A program made the position numbers and the translations under genes. Source: Panopea generosa (Eukaryota; Mollusca; Bivalvia; Adapedonta; Hiatellidae). Taken from it: a DNA stretch of 64,000 nt. The DNA lies in NCBI GenBank assembly GCA_029582155.1, contig CM055907.1:34446492-34510491 (forward strand), read 5' to 3'. Under the pieces are notes generated by a model, which saw nothing but the letters and a program-made list of their open reading frames with translations, was not told the DNA's origin and did not search any database. Shown in pieces: positions 36,796-45,708 of the stretch. The number at the start of each line of letters is the position of its first letter. Position 1 is the first letter of the stretch.

Positions 36796-38891
36796 GCTGT
36801 ACTGATCAAAGGCAAGAAGCACATATATGCAATGGCGCGTCGTCCGTCGTCTGCCGCTCGTTAGCAACGCTTTCTTTGAAACCACTATATTCAAACTCTA
36901 CACGGATGTTTCTCGTGTATTGTGAATTGCAATGGACACCGTTACTAAAATAGTAAAACCGCGAAACAGATTTTAAAAATATTGAATTAGAAATGATCCC
37001 AGAATATAGTTTTCTATATTTGTACTAATTATAAATAGAGATTAATATACGGTGTATATATATAAAATTATGCATTTTTAAAACAATTTTTAAACCTAAA
37101 CTTTCACAGCTTTATTATTGATCAAAGAGATTAAGATTTGTTGAAATGAATGTGTTCCATTGTCTTACGGTGTCATATAGGGGTCCCAGATGGGTAAACA
37201 ATAGGAATTTTAAAAAAGTTTATATGAATTAAAGGGATAGCTTATGAAAGCCATGTCAGGGGACTATACAATAGGAAAAATGGTAAGTTGTAACTTTTCA
37301 TACATTTGTGCAAAATGTTATTCAATGTGAGATCTGAAGCATTATCTAGTCTTGGCAAATAATATATGGTACAAAAACAAGGATAGCATTTCCGTGAGGG
37401 GTCAAATGTAGTCAAAACTCACTTTAACAGCCCGTCAGTCAAATTGGTTCATATCTGATGTAAATGATCCCTACATGTAGGGGTTTGAAATAAGTACAAA
37501 TAAAGGGGCTAGTTCTTAGAGTGACCCATGTATAGGGGCTTTTAATTTCACACATTGATACTATGGTAAAACTAATTTTTAAGTCCATTTGTGCAAAAAT
37601 ATGATTCGGTTCGGGAGCTAAAGCATAAATTATTCAAAGCGAATAAGATTTGTTTCATTGAGGATTGACCTTCAATAAAGGGCCAGGAGTGGGTCCCGAA
37701 ATAGTTAAACATTTGTTTTCAGTTCTCCTCAACAACTGGTCAGTCAAACTGGTTCATATTTGATTTAGATTATCTCTATGAGTAGAGGAGAAAAGCTTGT
37801 ACAAACCAAGGGGCTAGTATTGATTGGGGCTCGGCGGTATCCCAAAAGGTTAAATTGAAACTTCTTAAATATCTTCTCTAAATTGATATATAGTTGATAT
37901 ACATTATCACCGAGTCACAGATCAAGAGACAGGAATGTATAGAGACCCTGTACAGAGAATTTGAGTTTTACAAAGGACTTTTGGGAAAACGGAAAATTGT
38001 CATTTTCTCGTCAATTTGTGTAATTATGATGTTTAATTTGAAATCTAAAGCATTGTTTAACCGTAACAAATTAAATTTATTTCAATAAAAATGATTGAAT
38101 TTACATAATGGGCCAGGAGGACCGCAAATTCAGTTTAAATTTGGATTTGAAATTTTTTTTTCTCAACAACCAGTCGGTAAGAGGTTTGAAGTTTTTACAG
38201 GTCAATGGTCAAGGGTATATAGGTGCTCAACATGGAGACTTTTTTTATGTTATGGTAAAATGAAAATTTCGCATGTTATTATCTATTTGTTCAATGTTGA
38301 TTTATTGTTTGATATCTGAAGCATCGTCAATATTTAGTACAATAAGGAGGATTGAATTTCCAAAAGAGGCTAAAATGGTCGTAAAAGGGTAAAAATTGTG
38401 AAATTTCAAAGTTTTCCTCTTAAAAAAACGGCATGTCAAACTTGTTGATATATGACATAAATATGGGGGCTTGAAGATTTTGCAAGTCAAGAGGCTTGAA
38501 TGTATAGGGTTTCTGTAAGGCGACGTTTGCTTTAAGGCTACATAGAAATATTAACGGGAAAATAGAAACTTCATTTTATCATCAATGTGAACAAAAATGA
38601 AATTCCTTCAAATTTAAAATCGCATAGGGGTTGAAGTTTTGTACATGTGTTTAAGTGTCATTTAGGAGACTTACTTTCTTTTACAGAGGAATGGTATAGG
38701 AAACTGAAAATACTAACTTAAAGCATAAAATTTCCTTTTCATAGTAAATAATAATTTTCGTAGAGGTGTAGCTTGAGTATATGCCCATATTTGGGTTCGG
38801 TGACCCTCGAAAGGTTTCATATTGTAAAATAAAAAAATTACTATGATCGCTATAAGCCAGTAGAGCATCCTGGGCCCTGATTGACCTCTTG
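36796..38891 (+). mobile_element. Family 2, old complete copy
   Basis: Starts 'gctgtactgatcaaaggcaa' with 'atgcaatggcgcgtcgtccg' (the leader) and ends 'gccagtagagcatcctgggc' then 'cctgattgacctcttgt'. The 3' subterminal GCCAGTAGAGC is the perfect inverse of the 5' GCTCTACTGGC of the copy at 9119. The body is heavily mutated but keeps the unit order: 'ggactatacaatagg', 'ccctacatgtaggggtttga', 'aaaggggctagt'. This is the oldest family 2 copy with both ends. Frames inside are not genes. Confidence 0.8.
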
Positions 38892-39186
38892 TGTATATAC
38901 TGCTGCTACACGGAATAATCAATTCGAAATTGCGTGGTATGACACCACAGCCTTGTGTGTTTTATTCTGACAGCTAGCTGGTTGATCAGTTATAGAACAT
39001 GTCTACTCCAAATGCTGTGTTGAGTGTCAAACACCTAGTTCTATTTCTATTGTTTTTGTAAAGTTCGAACCCATATTCGCCTGCATGCAAGACGGACATT
39101 TAACAAAAAGACCATTATTGGGAACACTTAACCCTTAGAAGACCGCTGTCGCGGTTTCTGCTGGAGATATATACCATAATTATTAT
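38892..39186. other. No gene; possible SINE remnant
   Basis: 'gttcgaacccatattcgcct' then 'gcatgcaagacggacattta' (39063-39104) resembles the reverse of a tRNA-type box B/anticodon region and may be a decayed minus-strand SINE. Nothing else is recognised. Confidence 0.35.
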
Positions 39187-39306
39187 ACGTTATAATGCAA
39201 GTCTATGGAAAACGCAATGGTGGTAGCTGACCACTAAAGGTAAGTGTGAGGTTTCTTCTAGGCCAGCCACCACCATTGCGTTTTCTATAGACTTACAGTA
39301 TAACGT
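39187..39306. repeat. 46-bp inverted repeat formed by two MITE ends
   Basis: The end of one family T MITE (39187-39232, ending 'caatggtggtagctgacc') faces the start of the next (39261-39306) across 28 bp. The two make nearly perfect 46-bp inverted arms, so this site can fold into a hairpin. Confidence 0.85.
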
Positions 39307-39935
39307 TTGACCTAATTTTCATTATTTCTACCATTCGCGGACCAAAATGTTTAGTTTAAACTTATGTAATTTACTTCGATTGTGAAGAAAGTTATTACAA
39401 CTTGGGCAAATCACGCTCGAGGTCTTCCTGGGTAGAACCAGTACAAAGCATATGCGGAAAAGTTTCTTGCGCAAGGACCCCACGCACAGCCGTGGCAGAG
39501 GATCGAACTAACGATTCTCCAATCATGGGTTCGGTGCTCTACCACTAGACCACGCGGTCCACCAAAAAGTCCTACATCATAGTAAAGTACTATCCTAGAC
39601 TAAATTAAAATGTCCCCAAAATTGGGTCAAAAGGATCACTTTTTACCACTTTTTGCGCCCTGAAGTTGGGTACCCCCACTTTCATTATGAAAAAAAGTAA
39701 ATTTCACCAATTTTACTTTAAACACTGTTTCCTTGATAAAATGAATTTAGTCAGTCACAGAAACATACTTTTGTTTTTTATTGACACAAGCAATAAACTT
39801 ATATTTTATTGTGATCATTTGCCAGTTTGACATTGTCATCCAACCAAAACTGAGCTTACTATAAAAATATATACCCTGAACATCCCTATACTTTTTCAGC
39901 TAGCCAGAGAGCTCCACTCAATGGTGGAAGCTGAC
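39261..39935 (+). mobile_element. TIR-type MITE (family T), copy carrying a SINE
   Basis: Starts 'ggccagccaccaccattgcg' and ends 'caatggtggaagctgac'. The interior matches 27392-27855 apart from a SINE-A insertion at 39348-39560 with its own target duplication. The copy at 42874-43385 (minus strand) holds the 3' part of the same SINE at the same place, so a SINE-loaded version of this MITE was copied. No protein. Confidence 0.88.
39348..39560 (-). mobile_element. tRNA-derived SINE (family A), full length
   Basis: On the minus strand it begins 'ggaccgcgtggtctagtggt' (box A), with 'gttcgatcctctgccacgg' (box B) about 45 bp on. Then come 'tgctttgtactggttctacc' and 'gagcgtgatttgcccaagtt', and an AT-rich end. 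It is flanked by the direct repeat ACCAAAA (39341-39347 and 39561-39567). The MITE copy at 27392 is uninterrupted at this point. Confidence 0.93.
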
Positions 39936-40346
39936 AAAGCAACGCTGATTCCACTAGGGACAAGTCGTTATTCTTTCATATACGTCTAGCAGCACCTGTC
40001 GTCATAATTGACAATGCCAACTGTGTATTTCGCATTGGTACATATGCCTTAGTGCGTTGTACAACATGCTTACTGTATAGTTTAACGTTTGCAATTCGAA
40101 TATACTTTTGAAACACGTGATTATGCTGAACTTGTTAAATCATGACAGGAAGTATGTAACTTTTACAATGATAGGATATAGTAGGATAGACAAATATCAA
40201 AGTTACAAAGGTGAAATATTTCATTTCCCAAAAATAACTAAGAAGAAAGAAACATTAACACCCATTGCACAAAAAAACAAACGACAAATTGCAAACTTAA
40301 AAGTTATGGCAGTGATATCCTTCCATACATTACAGCAGGAGAGTGG
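39936..40346. repeat. Inverted duplication, left arm
   Basis: This sequence is the reverse complement, with moderate divergence, of 42457-42873. Blocks: 'acaagtcgttattctttcat', 'caatgccaactgtgtatttc', 'atgcttactgtatagt', 'gaaacacgtgattatgctga', 'gacaggaagtatgtaac' and 'cattgcacaaaaaaacaaac'. With the adjoining MITEs the arms exceed 1 kb. The ~2.1 kb between the arms holds the first coding exon of the gene described below. A third partial copy (43850-43945) runs into the 3' end of a family 1 element, so the sequence probably belongs to that element. Confidence 0.85.
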
Positions 40347-41019
40347 GGTAGTCAATGGCAGGTGTCAATAGGATTACGTGTTGATATTTCACTAAAGATC
40401 GGGCGATTGGAGAATACCAGACAAATAAAGAATAAATGTACGATGATTAAACTAGTTATGTACGAAGTTATTTATCTGAATAATGCATACATTTATACCC
40501 CACAATGCAATTTAACGGGGAATATTAAATTGAGCTGCGACCGTGCGTTCACCTATGCGTCCATCCGTGTGTCTCTGCGTTCATGTCTTTGTGCATCAGA
40601 AACGTTTCCTGTGAATAACTCCAATACCGTTTAAGAATCTTCCCGCCACTACTTTGTACATGTGTAAACCTAATGGTCTAAATAAATAGCCGACTTCACA
40701 AACTTCCCAGTACGAAATAACTGAAAACACTTTGTACGCATTTCGACCTAGTGATATAGTAGTGCCGTTGGCGACTAACCTTGTGATTCTATCTCAGACT
40801 TGTTTAAGACATGTCTCTAGGGCTCAATTTGCACCACCTCCTCCCTGAGGACCTATCAATTTTACACAAGGATATGCTATTTTAAAAATATTTTTTTTGA
40901 AACTAAATAGGACCGGAACTTCGATATTTCGCGCGTAGTATCAACCTGTGACAATCTGCCAAATTGTGTTAAACATTGATACTATGGTAGGTTTAAATTT
41001 GTGCTACGGAGGAAAGAGG
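40347..41019. other. Probable 5' region of the + strand gene; nothing assigned
   Basis: No exon is identified here. A 5' untranslated exon and promoter should lie at or before this stretch if 41257 is the first coding exon, but I cannot point to either. No TATA-type or initiator element stands out. Confidence 0.4.
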
Positions 41020-41205
41020 ACGTGGTCTTGCGTGACCGAAGACGAACGCTTAGTCAAGGGATCGATTCTCCAAAATGACGATATGTATTGTCCATGACCA
41101 AGCGGTGTACCTGCACATGCTTTGCACTGGTTCTATCTTGGAACAAGTTCTTGATTTGTGTAACTCTTTGGTGCAAACTAAATAAGTTCAAATTGAGGTA
41201 TGTTA
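41020..41205 (+). mobile_element. Decayed SINE-A
   Basis: 'cgtggtcttgcgtgaccgaa', 'agggatcgattctccaaaat', 'catgctttgcactggttcta' and 'ggtgcaaactaaataagttc' follow the SINE-A block order with many changes. It ends ~50 bp before the acceptor of the first coding exon. Confidence 0.6.
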
Positions 41206-41256
41206 TTATATGCATTAGACAATTATAGCTTAATTTATTTTATTTTCTGATTTCAG

Positions 41257-41345
41257 ATGTATAATATGAACTATGGGGATGAAAGGAACAGAAACAATTA
41301 TCCTGCATGGTCTACACACCAACAGCAAAGCCGTGCTGGAGACCG
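41257..41345 (+). CDS. First coding exon of the PLDLS-motif gene
   Basis: Acceptor 'attttctgatttcag' is followed directly by ATG, and 29 codons plus two bases lead to the donor 'gaccg|gtaggt'. The product starts 'MYNMNYGDERNRNNYPAW' and is polar, with a QQQ run. The dangling CG joins the first base of 51055 to make Arg and then runs in frame into 'LWVEISDDED'. If an upstream exon is untranslated, this is the N terminus; if not, the protein extends further. Chance agreement of acceptor, open frame, donor and phase is possible for so short an exon, but the composition matches that of the next exon. Confidence 0.75.
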
Positions 41346-42060
41346 GTAGGTGGCCTTTAACTTTCATATTAACAAAAATCCTCAAACAATAACACGTATA
41401 CGCACACACACAGCATGCATGCACTTACATACATATAGTATACTCTACAAGAAAATAACAGTGATTAATTAATACCACAAATTATGATGAATAGTTCGTG
41501 TTACACAAATTTTTGCCAGAATTTATCAGAAGAAAACCCCAAAGTGACACACACTAAGCTTAGTCTACTGTAGCAAAATAAATGTCCTCACTGATTCATT
41601 ACGTAAACAGTGCGACTCGATTACACGAAGCAACTATATTAATCGATCTCAAAACAAGCGTGAAAACAAAACCCCTTTTTATACAGGAAAACGTTTCCAA
41701 GTTATAGACGAGCATAGCCTTGTTTTACTTGGAAATGGTTCAAAGCTATTGATTCGAACGTACGGTATTTGTCAGAAATAACCTCGCGCATAAATTTCTA
41801 GTGTTATCTTGTTCGACACAGCGCTATCAGTAAGAAAGTCGTCTGTTTGTGTATGCGTGTTTTTGAGATTAATCATTTAGATTTATTATTGGCGAAGCAG
41901 AAGAGATAAACAGTAGTTGTGCGTTATCGGCAATGATTTATTAATCTGCAGTCCCGACGGTATAATTACTTGTTATACTGTATTTGGCACATAATTACAT
42001 GAACATCATAATATTCTGTATCTGATTACGTAATAGGAAACGACCGTACATTTAAGCTCT
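41346..42060. other. Start of intron 1; nothing recognised
   Basis: Intronic sequence up to the family 1 element. No repeat end or conserved-looking block was noted. Confidence 0.5.
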
Positions 42061-42456
42061 AGCTCACCTGAGCCGAATGCTCATTGTGACCGAATTGTGA
42101 TCGTCCGTAGTCCGTCCCTCAGATCCGTTCGTCTGTCGTTAAGTTTTGCTTCTAACGACTCATTTTGTGAAACCATTTGACATTTTTAAACAAATTTGTC
42201 GTTAAGCATTCTTTTATTAAATTATCTTGTGTGTGTTCAAATCATGACCACGGAGTCAAATTTTGCTTCGCCCCATTGTCTAACCAGCTTTTTCTTCATT
42301 TTTTTTTTATATATTAAAAATCGTCTTCTCAAGGCCGGAAGCCATGGTACTTGACAACTAATGTTGAAGTCATAACCGGGTATCAGAAAGCCACACCCCT
42401 GATACATATCAGTTAATATAGTTTAATATTTTCATCTTCTTCTCAAGAACCAATCT

Positions 42457-42873
42457 ATGGAAGGGTATCACCGCCATAACTCAAGTTTGCAATTTGTCGT
42501 TTGTTCTTTGTGCAATGGGTGTAAATGTTTCTTTCTTCTTAGTTCTTTGTTGGAAATGAAATATTTCACCTTTGTCACCTTGCTATTTGTCTATCCTACT
42601 ATATCCTATCATTATAAAAGTTACATACTTCCTGTCATGATTTAACAAGTTCAGCATAATCACGTGTTTCAAAAGTATATTCGAATTGCAAACGTTGTAC
42701 TATACAGTAAGCATGTTGTACAACGCACTAAGGCATATGTAACAATGCGAAATACACAGTTGGCATTGTCAATTATGACGAAAGGTGCCGCCAGACGTAT
42801 ATGAACGAATAACGACTTGTCCCTAGTGGAATCGGCGTTGCTATGTTTTCATCGTTGGTCATATGGAACATAT
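42457..42873. repeat. Inverted duplication, right arm
   Basis: Reverse complement of 39936-40346, as seen from 'tatcctactatatcctatca', 'ttacatacttcctgtcatga' and 'cataatcacgtgtttcaaaa'. The arms differ by scattered substitutions and small gaps, so they are not a recent duplication. Confidence 0.85.
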
Positions 42874-43385
42874 GGTCAGCTACCACCATTGAGAGGAGCT
42901 CTCTGATCGGCTGAAAATAGTAGAGGGATGTTCAGGGTATATATTTTTTATAGTAAGGTTAATTTTGGTTGGATGAAAATGTCAAACTGGCAAATGATCA
43001 GAATAAAATATAAGTTTATTATGGTTGTGTCATTTAAAAAATAAATATTATGTTTCTGTGACTGACTAAATTCATTTTATCAAGGAAACTGTGTGGAAAG
43101 TAAACTTGGTGAAATTTACTTTTTTCATGCTGAAAGTAGGGTTCGATCCTCCCGCCACGGCTTTGTGTGGTGTCCTTGAGCAAGACACTTTTCCGCATAT
43201 GCTGAGTACTGGTTCTAACCAGGAAGACTTCGAGCGAGATTAGCCTAAGTTGTAATAACTTGTTTCACAATCAAAGTTGAAATAAATAAGTTTAAACTAA
43301 ACTTTTTGGTCCGCGAATGGAAGAAATAAATTAGGTCAAACGTTACAATGTAAGTCTATAGAAAACGCAAACGTGGTGGCTGACC
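42874..43385 (-). mobile_element. TIR-type MITE (family T), inverted copy with SINE remnant
   Basis: On the + strand it begins 'ggtcagctaccaccattgag' and ends 'aacgtggtggctgacc'. At 43140-43302 it has the 3' part of SINE-A ('gttcgatcctcccgccacgg' to 'aagtttaaactaaact'), in the same position and relative orientation as in the copy at 39261. A deletion has removed the SINE head and some adjoining MITE sequence. Confidence 0.85.
43140..43302 (+). mobile_element. SINE-A, 5'-deleted, inside MITE
   Basis: Box B-like 'ggttcgatcctcccgccacg', then 'gcatatgctgagtactggtt' and 'cgagcgagattagcctaagt', and an AT-rich end. The homologous SINE in the MITE at 39261 shows that the insertion predates the spread of this MITE version. 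Confidence 0.85.
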
Positions 43386-43413
43386 TAAAACAAACCTCAC
43401 ACTTACCTTTTGT

Positions 43414-43495
43414 GGTCAGCTACCACCATTGAGAGGGGCTCTCTGATCTCTCTTATAATGTTAGTCTATGGAAAACGCAATGGTGGTAGCTGACC
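43414..43495. mobile_element. 82-bp minimal MITE with perfect 18-bp TIRs
   Basis: 'ggtcagctaccaccattg' at the left and 'caatggtggtagctgacc' at the right are exact inverses. The inner sequence joins the 3' end of the family ('agaggggctctctgatc') to the 5' end ('gttagtctatggaaaacg'), so nearly all the interior is missing. The flanks share TTGT, a possible 4-bp target duplication, as with ACAT for the copy at 27392. Confidence 0.85.
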
Positions 43496-44152
43496 TTGTG
43501 TAAGGCTGTATTTTGAGTCGCAAATTCTGATGACTGTTTACAGCAAATATTTCCATTCGCAATTTCTTGGGTTGTTTACAGGGGATCTGTCTGTAATTTT
43601 GCAGCGCCACTGAACGCTATAATGGGTAGATTTATTACAATGATGACATTCAGCGGTAGCACAGTCGAAATAGTCCGGTACCCTGTCCAAATACATTCCC
43701 TACACTCATTACAAAGGGGGTGAACATTGGAATAAAAAGACATTCGTGACTGACTGCAGCCGAAACACATATCGATACATACATCAAATTCTAAAAATAC
43801 ATATTACACAGCAAGTAATGTTTAATGTGACACGAAGAAACAAGACGTATACATTTAACTTTTACAATGATAGGATAAAGAAGGAAAGACAAATAACAAA
43901 GTTACAAAGACGACAAATTTCAGACTAAGAGTTATGGCGGTGATACCCTTCCACCAGGTGAGCGACTTAGGCCCATTTGGGTCTCTTGTTTAAGTATCCT
44001 TCTCATATAAATCACTCTCGATACGTTTTTGCGCCAAGAGTCGTCGAACTGCAATATGTGCTGGTCAGATAGACACAACAAAGTGTTACCTTAACACCGT
44101 TGACGTTTGATAGTAGTTTGACTAGTTTGACATAGTCGGTTTCTGTTTGAAA

Positions 44153-44290
44153 CGTGTGTGGTCCAGGGGTAGAGCATCGGATCCAGGGTCATGCGTTCGT
44201 GTTCCATGTTAGTTGTGCTACCCAAGACGACGTCGAGCGTGATTTGTCTAAGTTAACTACAATTGGATAAACAATAAACAGTGGAAAATT
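44153..44290 (+). mobile_element. SINE-A, diverged
   Basis: 'gtgtggtccaggggtagagc' (box A) and 'atgcgttcgtgttcc' (decayed box B), then 'gagcgtgatttgtctaagtt' and an AT-rich tail. Middle blocks are shortened compared with the copy at 39348. Confidence 0.75.
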
Positions 44291-44950
44291 AAATTTTAAA
44301 ACATAGGCACTTACAAATGAGATTAATAAATATGTCAAATATAATAAGAGAAAACCAATATCTCAAATATCTCTCTCCAGCTATGCATGTTGCATTTAGA
44401 CATGATACTCTTCAGTTTCAGTTAATTAGTCATTGTTGTGCTAGTTTGACATTTGAATCGATACGGAAAACTTAATTACGTCAATTAAATGTCGTTAGGT
44501 CATTCTGAAACAAGCTGTGCCCTGACCCAGTTTTGTTTATTTGGTTATATAGGTATCGTATATATTTTGCCAGATTTTGATTACTGAAGTAATAGAAATC
44601 ATTTAAAATTAATAAGTTTTTGAAATTCATTTTTTTTTCTCAATACATGGGTTTGGAGTGGATAGATGAACGGTAAACTACAACGTGTTAAAGGATGGAT
44701 GACCTGCCGAGTCTGCTAGTTTCTTTTTATACACATCTGTGGTTCCAAGGGATCGTTTTATCAGATACTTTTATATTGATGCCTTGAGCCTTGCTTACAC
44801 TGTTGTGCTGCATCGATTTACTTAGGACAATGCCCCATACTGTATAACAACGAATAGGTCATGAAAGGTGATGGAACGATAACGTGTGTGACTGTCGGTC
44901 AATACTGTGGCGAACAGTGAAACAGCGTCATACAGCGTCTTGTATTGTAG
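44291..44950. other. Intron 1; nothing recognised
   Basis: AT-rich intronic sequence without exon signals. A possible SINE-B tail begins to be recognisable near the right edge. Confidence 0.45.
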
Positions 44951-45235
44951 GTTGTTTCAGCGCAACCTACCATATCATGATGATGGGCGTCTGGGTGAGC
45001 ATGTATTCTAAGCGCTGTTTACCTGCAGAGTCATGCCGCACACACGTGGTATAAAATAACGATTGAACTGACATCAGGCCGACAGGTCCTAGAACTATCG
45101 TCTGGTTGCTGAGCACAAAATGACAGAGTTTCTAGTACCATTATCAAGTCTTAACATCGACACGAACCGTCATGGGCACAATCTTTTGTATGCGAAACAA
45201 ACGCTGTACCACTAGACTACCAGCGCAGTCAAGTA
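44951..45235 (-). mobile_element. SINE-B, diverged
   Basis: The + strand reads the reverse of SINE-B: 'gtattctaagcgctgt', 'agtcatgccgcacacac', 'gacaggtcctagaactatcg', 'agtttctagtaccattatca' and finally 'cgctgtaccactagactacc' (reverse of box A). These blocks are in the same order as at 24360-24620. Box B has decayed. The left end is unclear. Confidence 0.8.
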
Positions 45236-45708
45236 CAGACAGAATAGTCGCAATACCCCTTTTTACCGTATACATGTGTATGTTTCTTATAATGAGGTCG
45301 TGGGTCAAATTCAGCTGCTCGGTCTAAATATTTCATGTGTGGAGGTTTGCCAGTTTGCTTTATGTAGCACGTGATTTTCTTCTTCAAAATGGCGTGAAAA
45401 TCCCTTTCCTCCCATCCATAACGAGGCTGTCAATGACGTACCCATTTGCACTGATAAGAGTGATTCAGACTATTTCATACATATGTATCACCTACATTAA
45501 GCATTTAATCGCTAAATACTGGCAGTAGATACAGGGATACAGCCAAGAATGTTGGTTACAGGCGATAACATGCAGGCATGTGCGAAAGAATTACGGCTTG
45601 TTATCGTTTGAAACGCGTGCTGAACGAGATATATATACACAATGTAATGATTAACCGATTGCATTATATGTAACTGACACTGTCGATTGGCACAAACTGA
45701 TAGAGGTA

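Larger units (their letters stand above)
42061..43990 (+). mobile_element. Family 1 element, rearranged copy in intron 1
   Basis: Starts 'agctcacctgagccgaatgc' and 'tgtgatcgtccgtagtccg'. It ends 'ccaccaggtgagcgacttag' then 'gcccatttgggtctcttgtt'. The 5' GCTCACCTG and the 3' CAGGTGAGC are perfect inverses, and GGCCC/GGGTC just before the end can form a hairpin. The interior is not the usual core array. It contains an inverted segment (42457-42873), a minus-strand MITE (42874-43385) and an 82-bp MITE (43414-43495). A minus-strand frame at 43576-43770 with two CxxC pairs lies in this element and is not supported as a gene. Confidence 0.75.

Noticed and set aside
39540..39560. Functional tRNA gene (also at 24540-24620 and 44153-44220)
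   Set aside because: Box A/box B are present, but the rest does not fold as a tRNA and each is fused to a SINE body with a target duplication or family tail.
43576..43770. Minus-strand 64-codon frame with two CxxC pairs (zinc-finger-like)
   Set aside because: It lies wholly inside a rearranged transposable element, becomes hydrophobic after the Cys region, and has no domain I can name.
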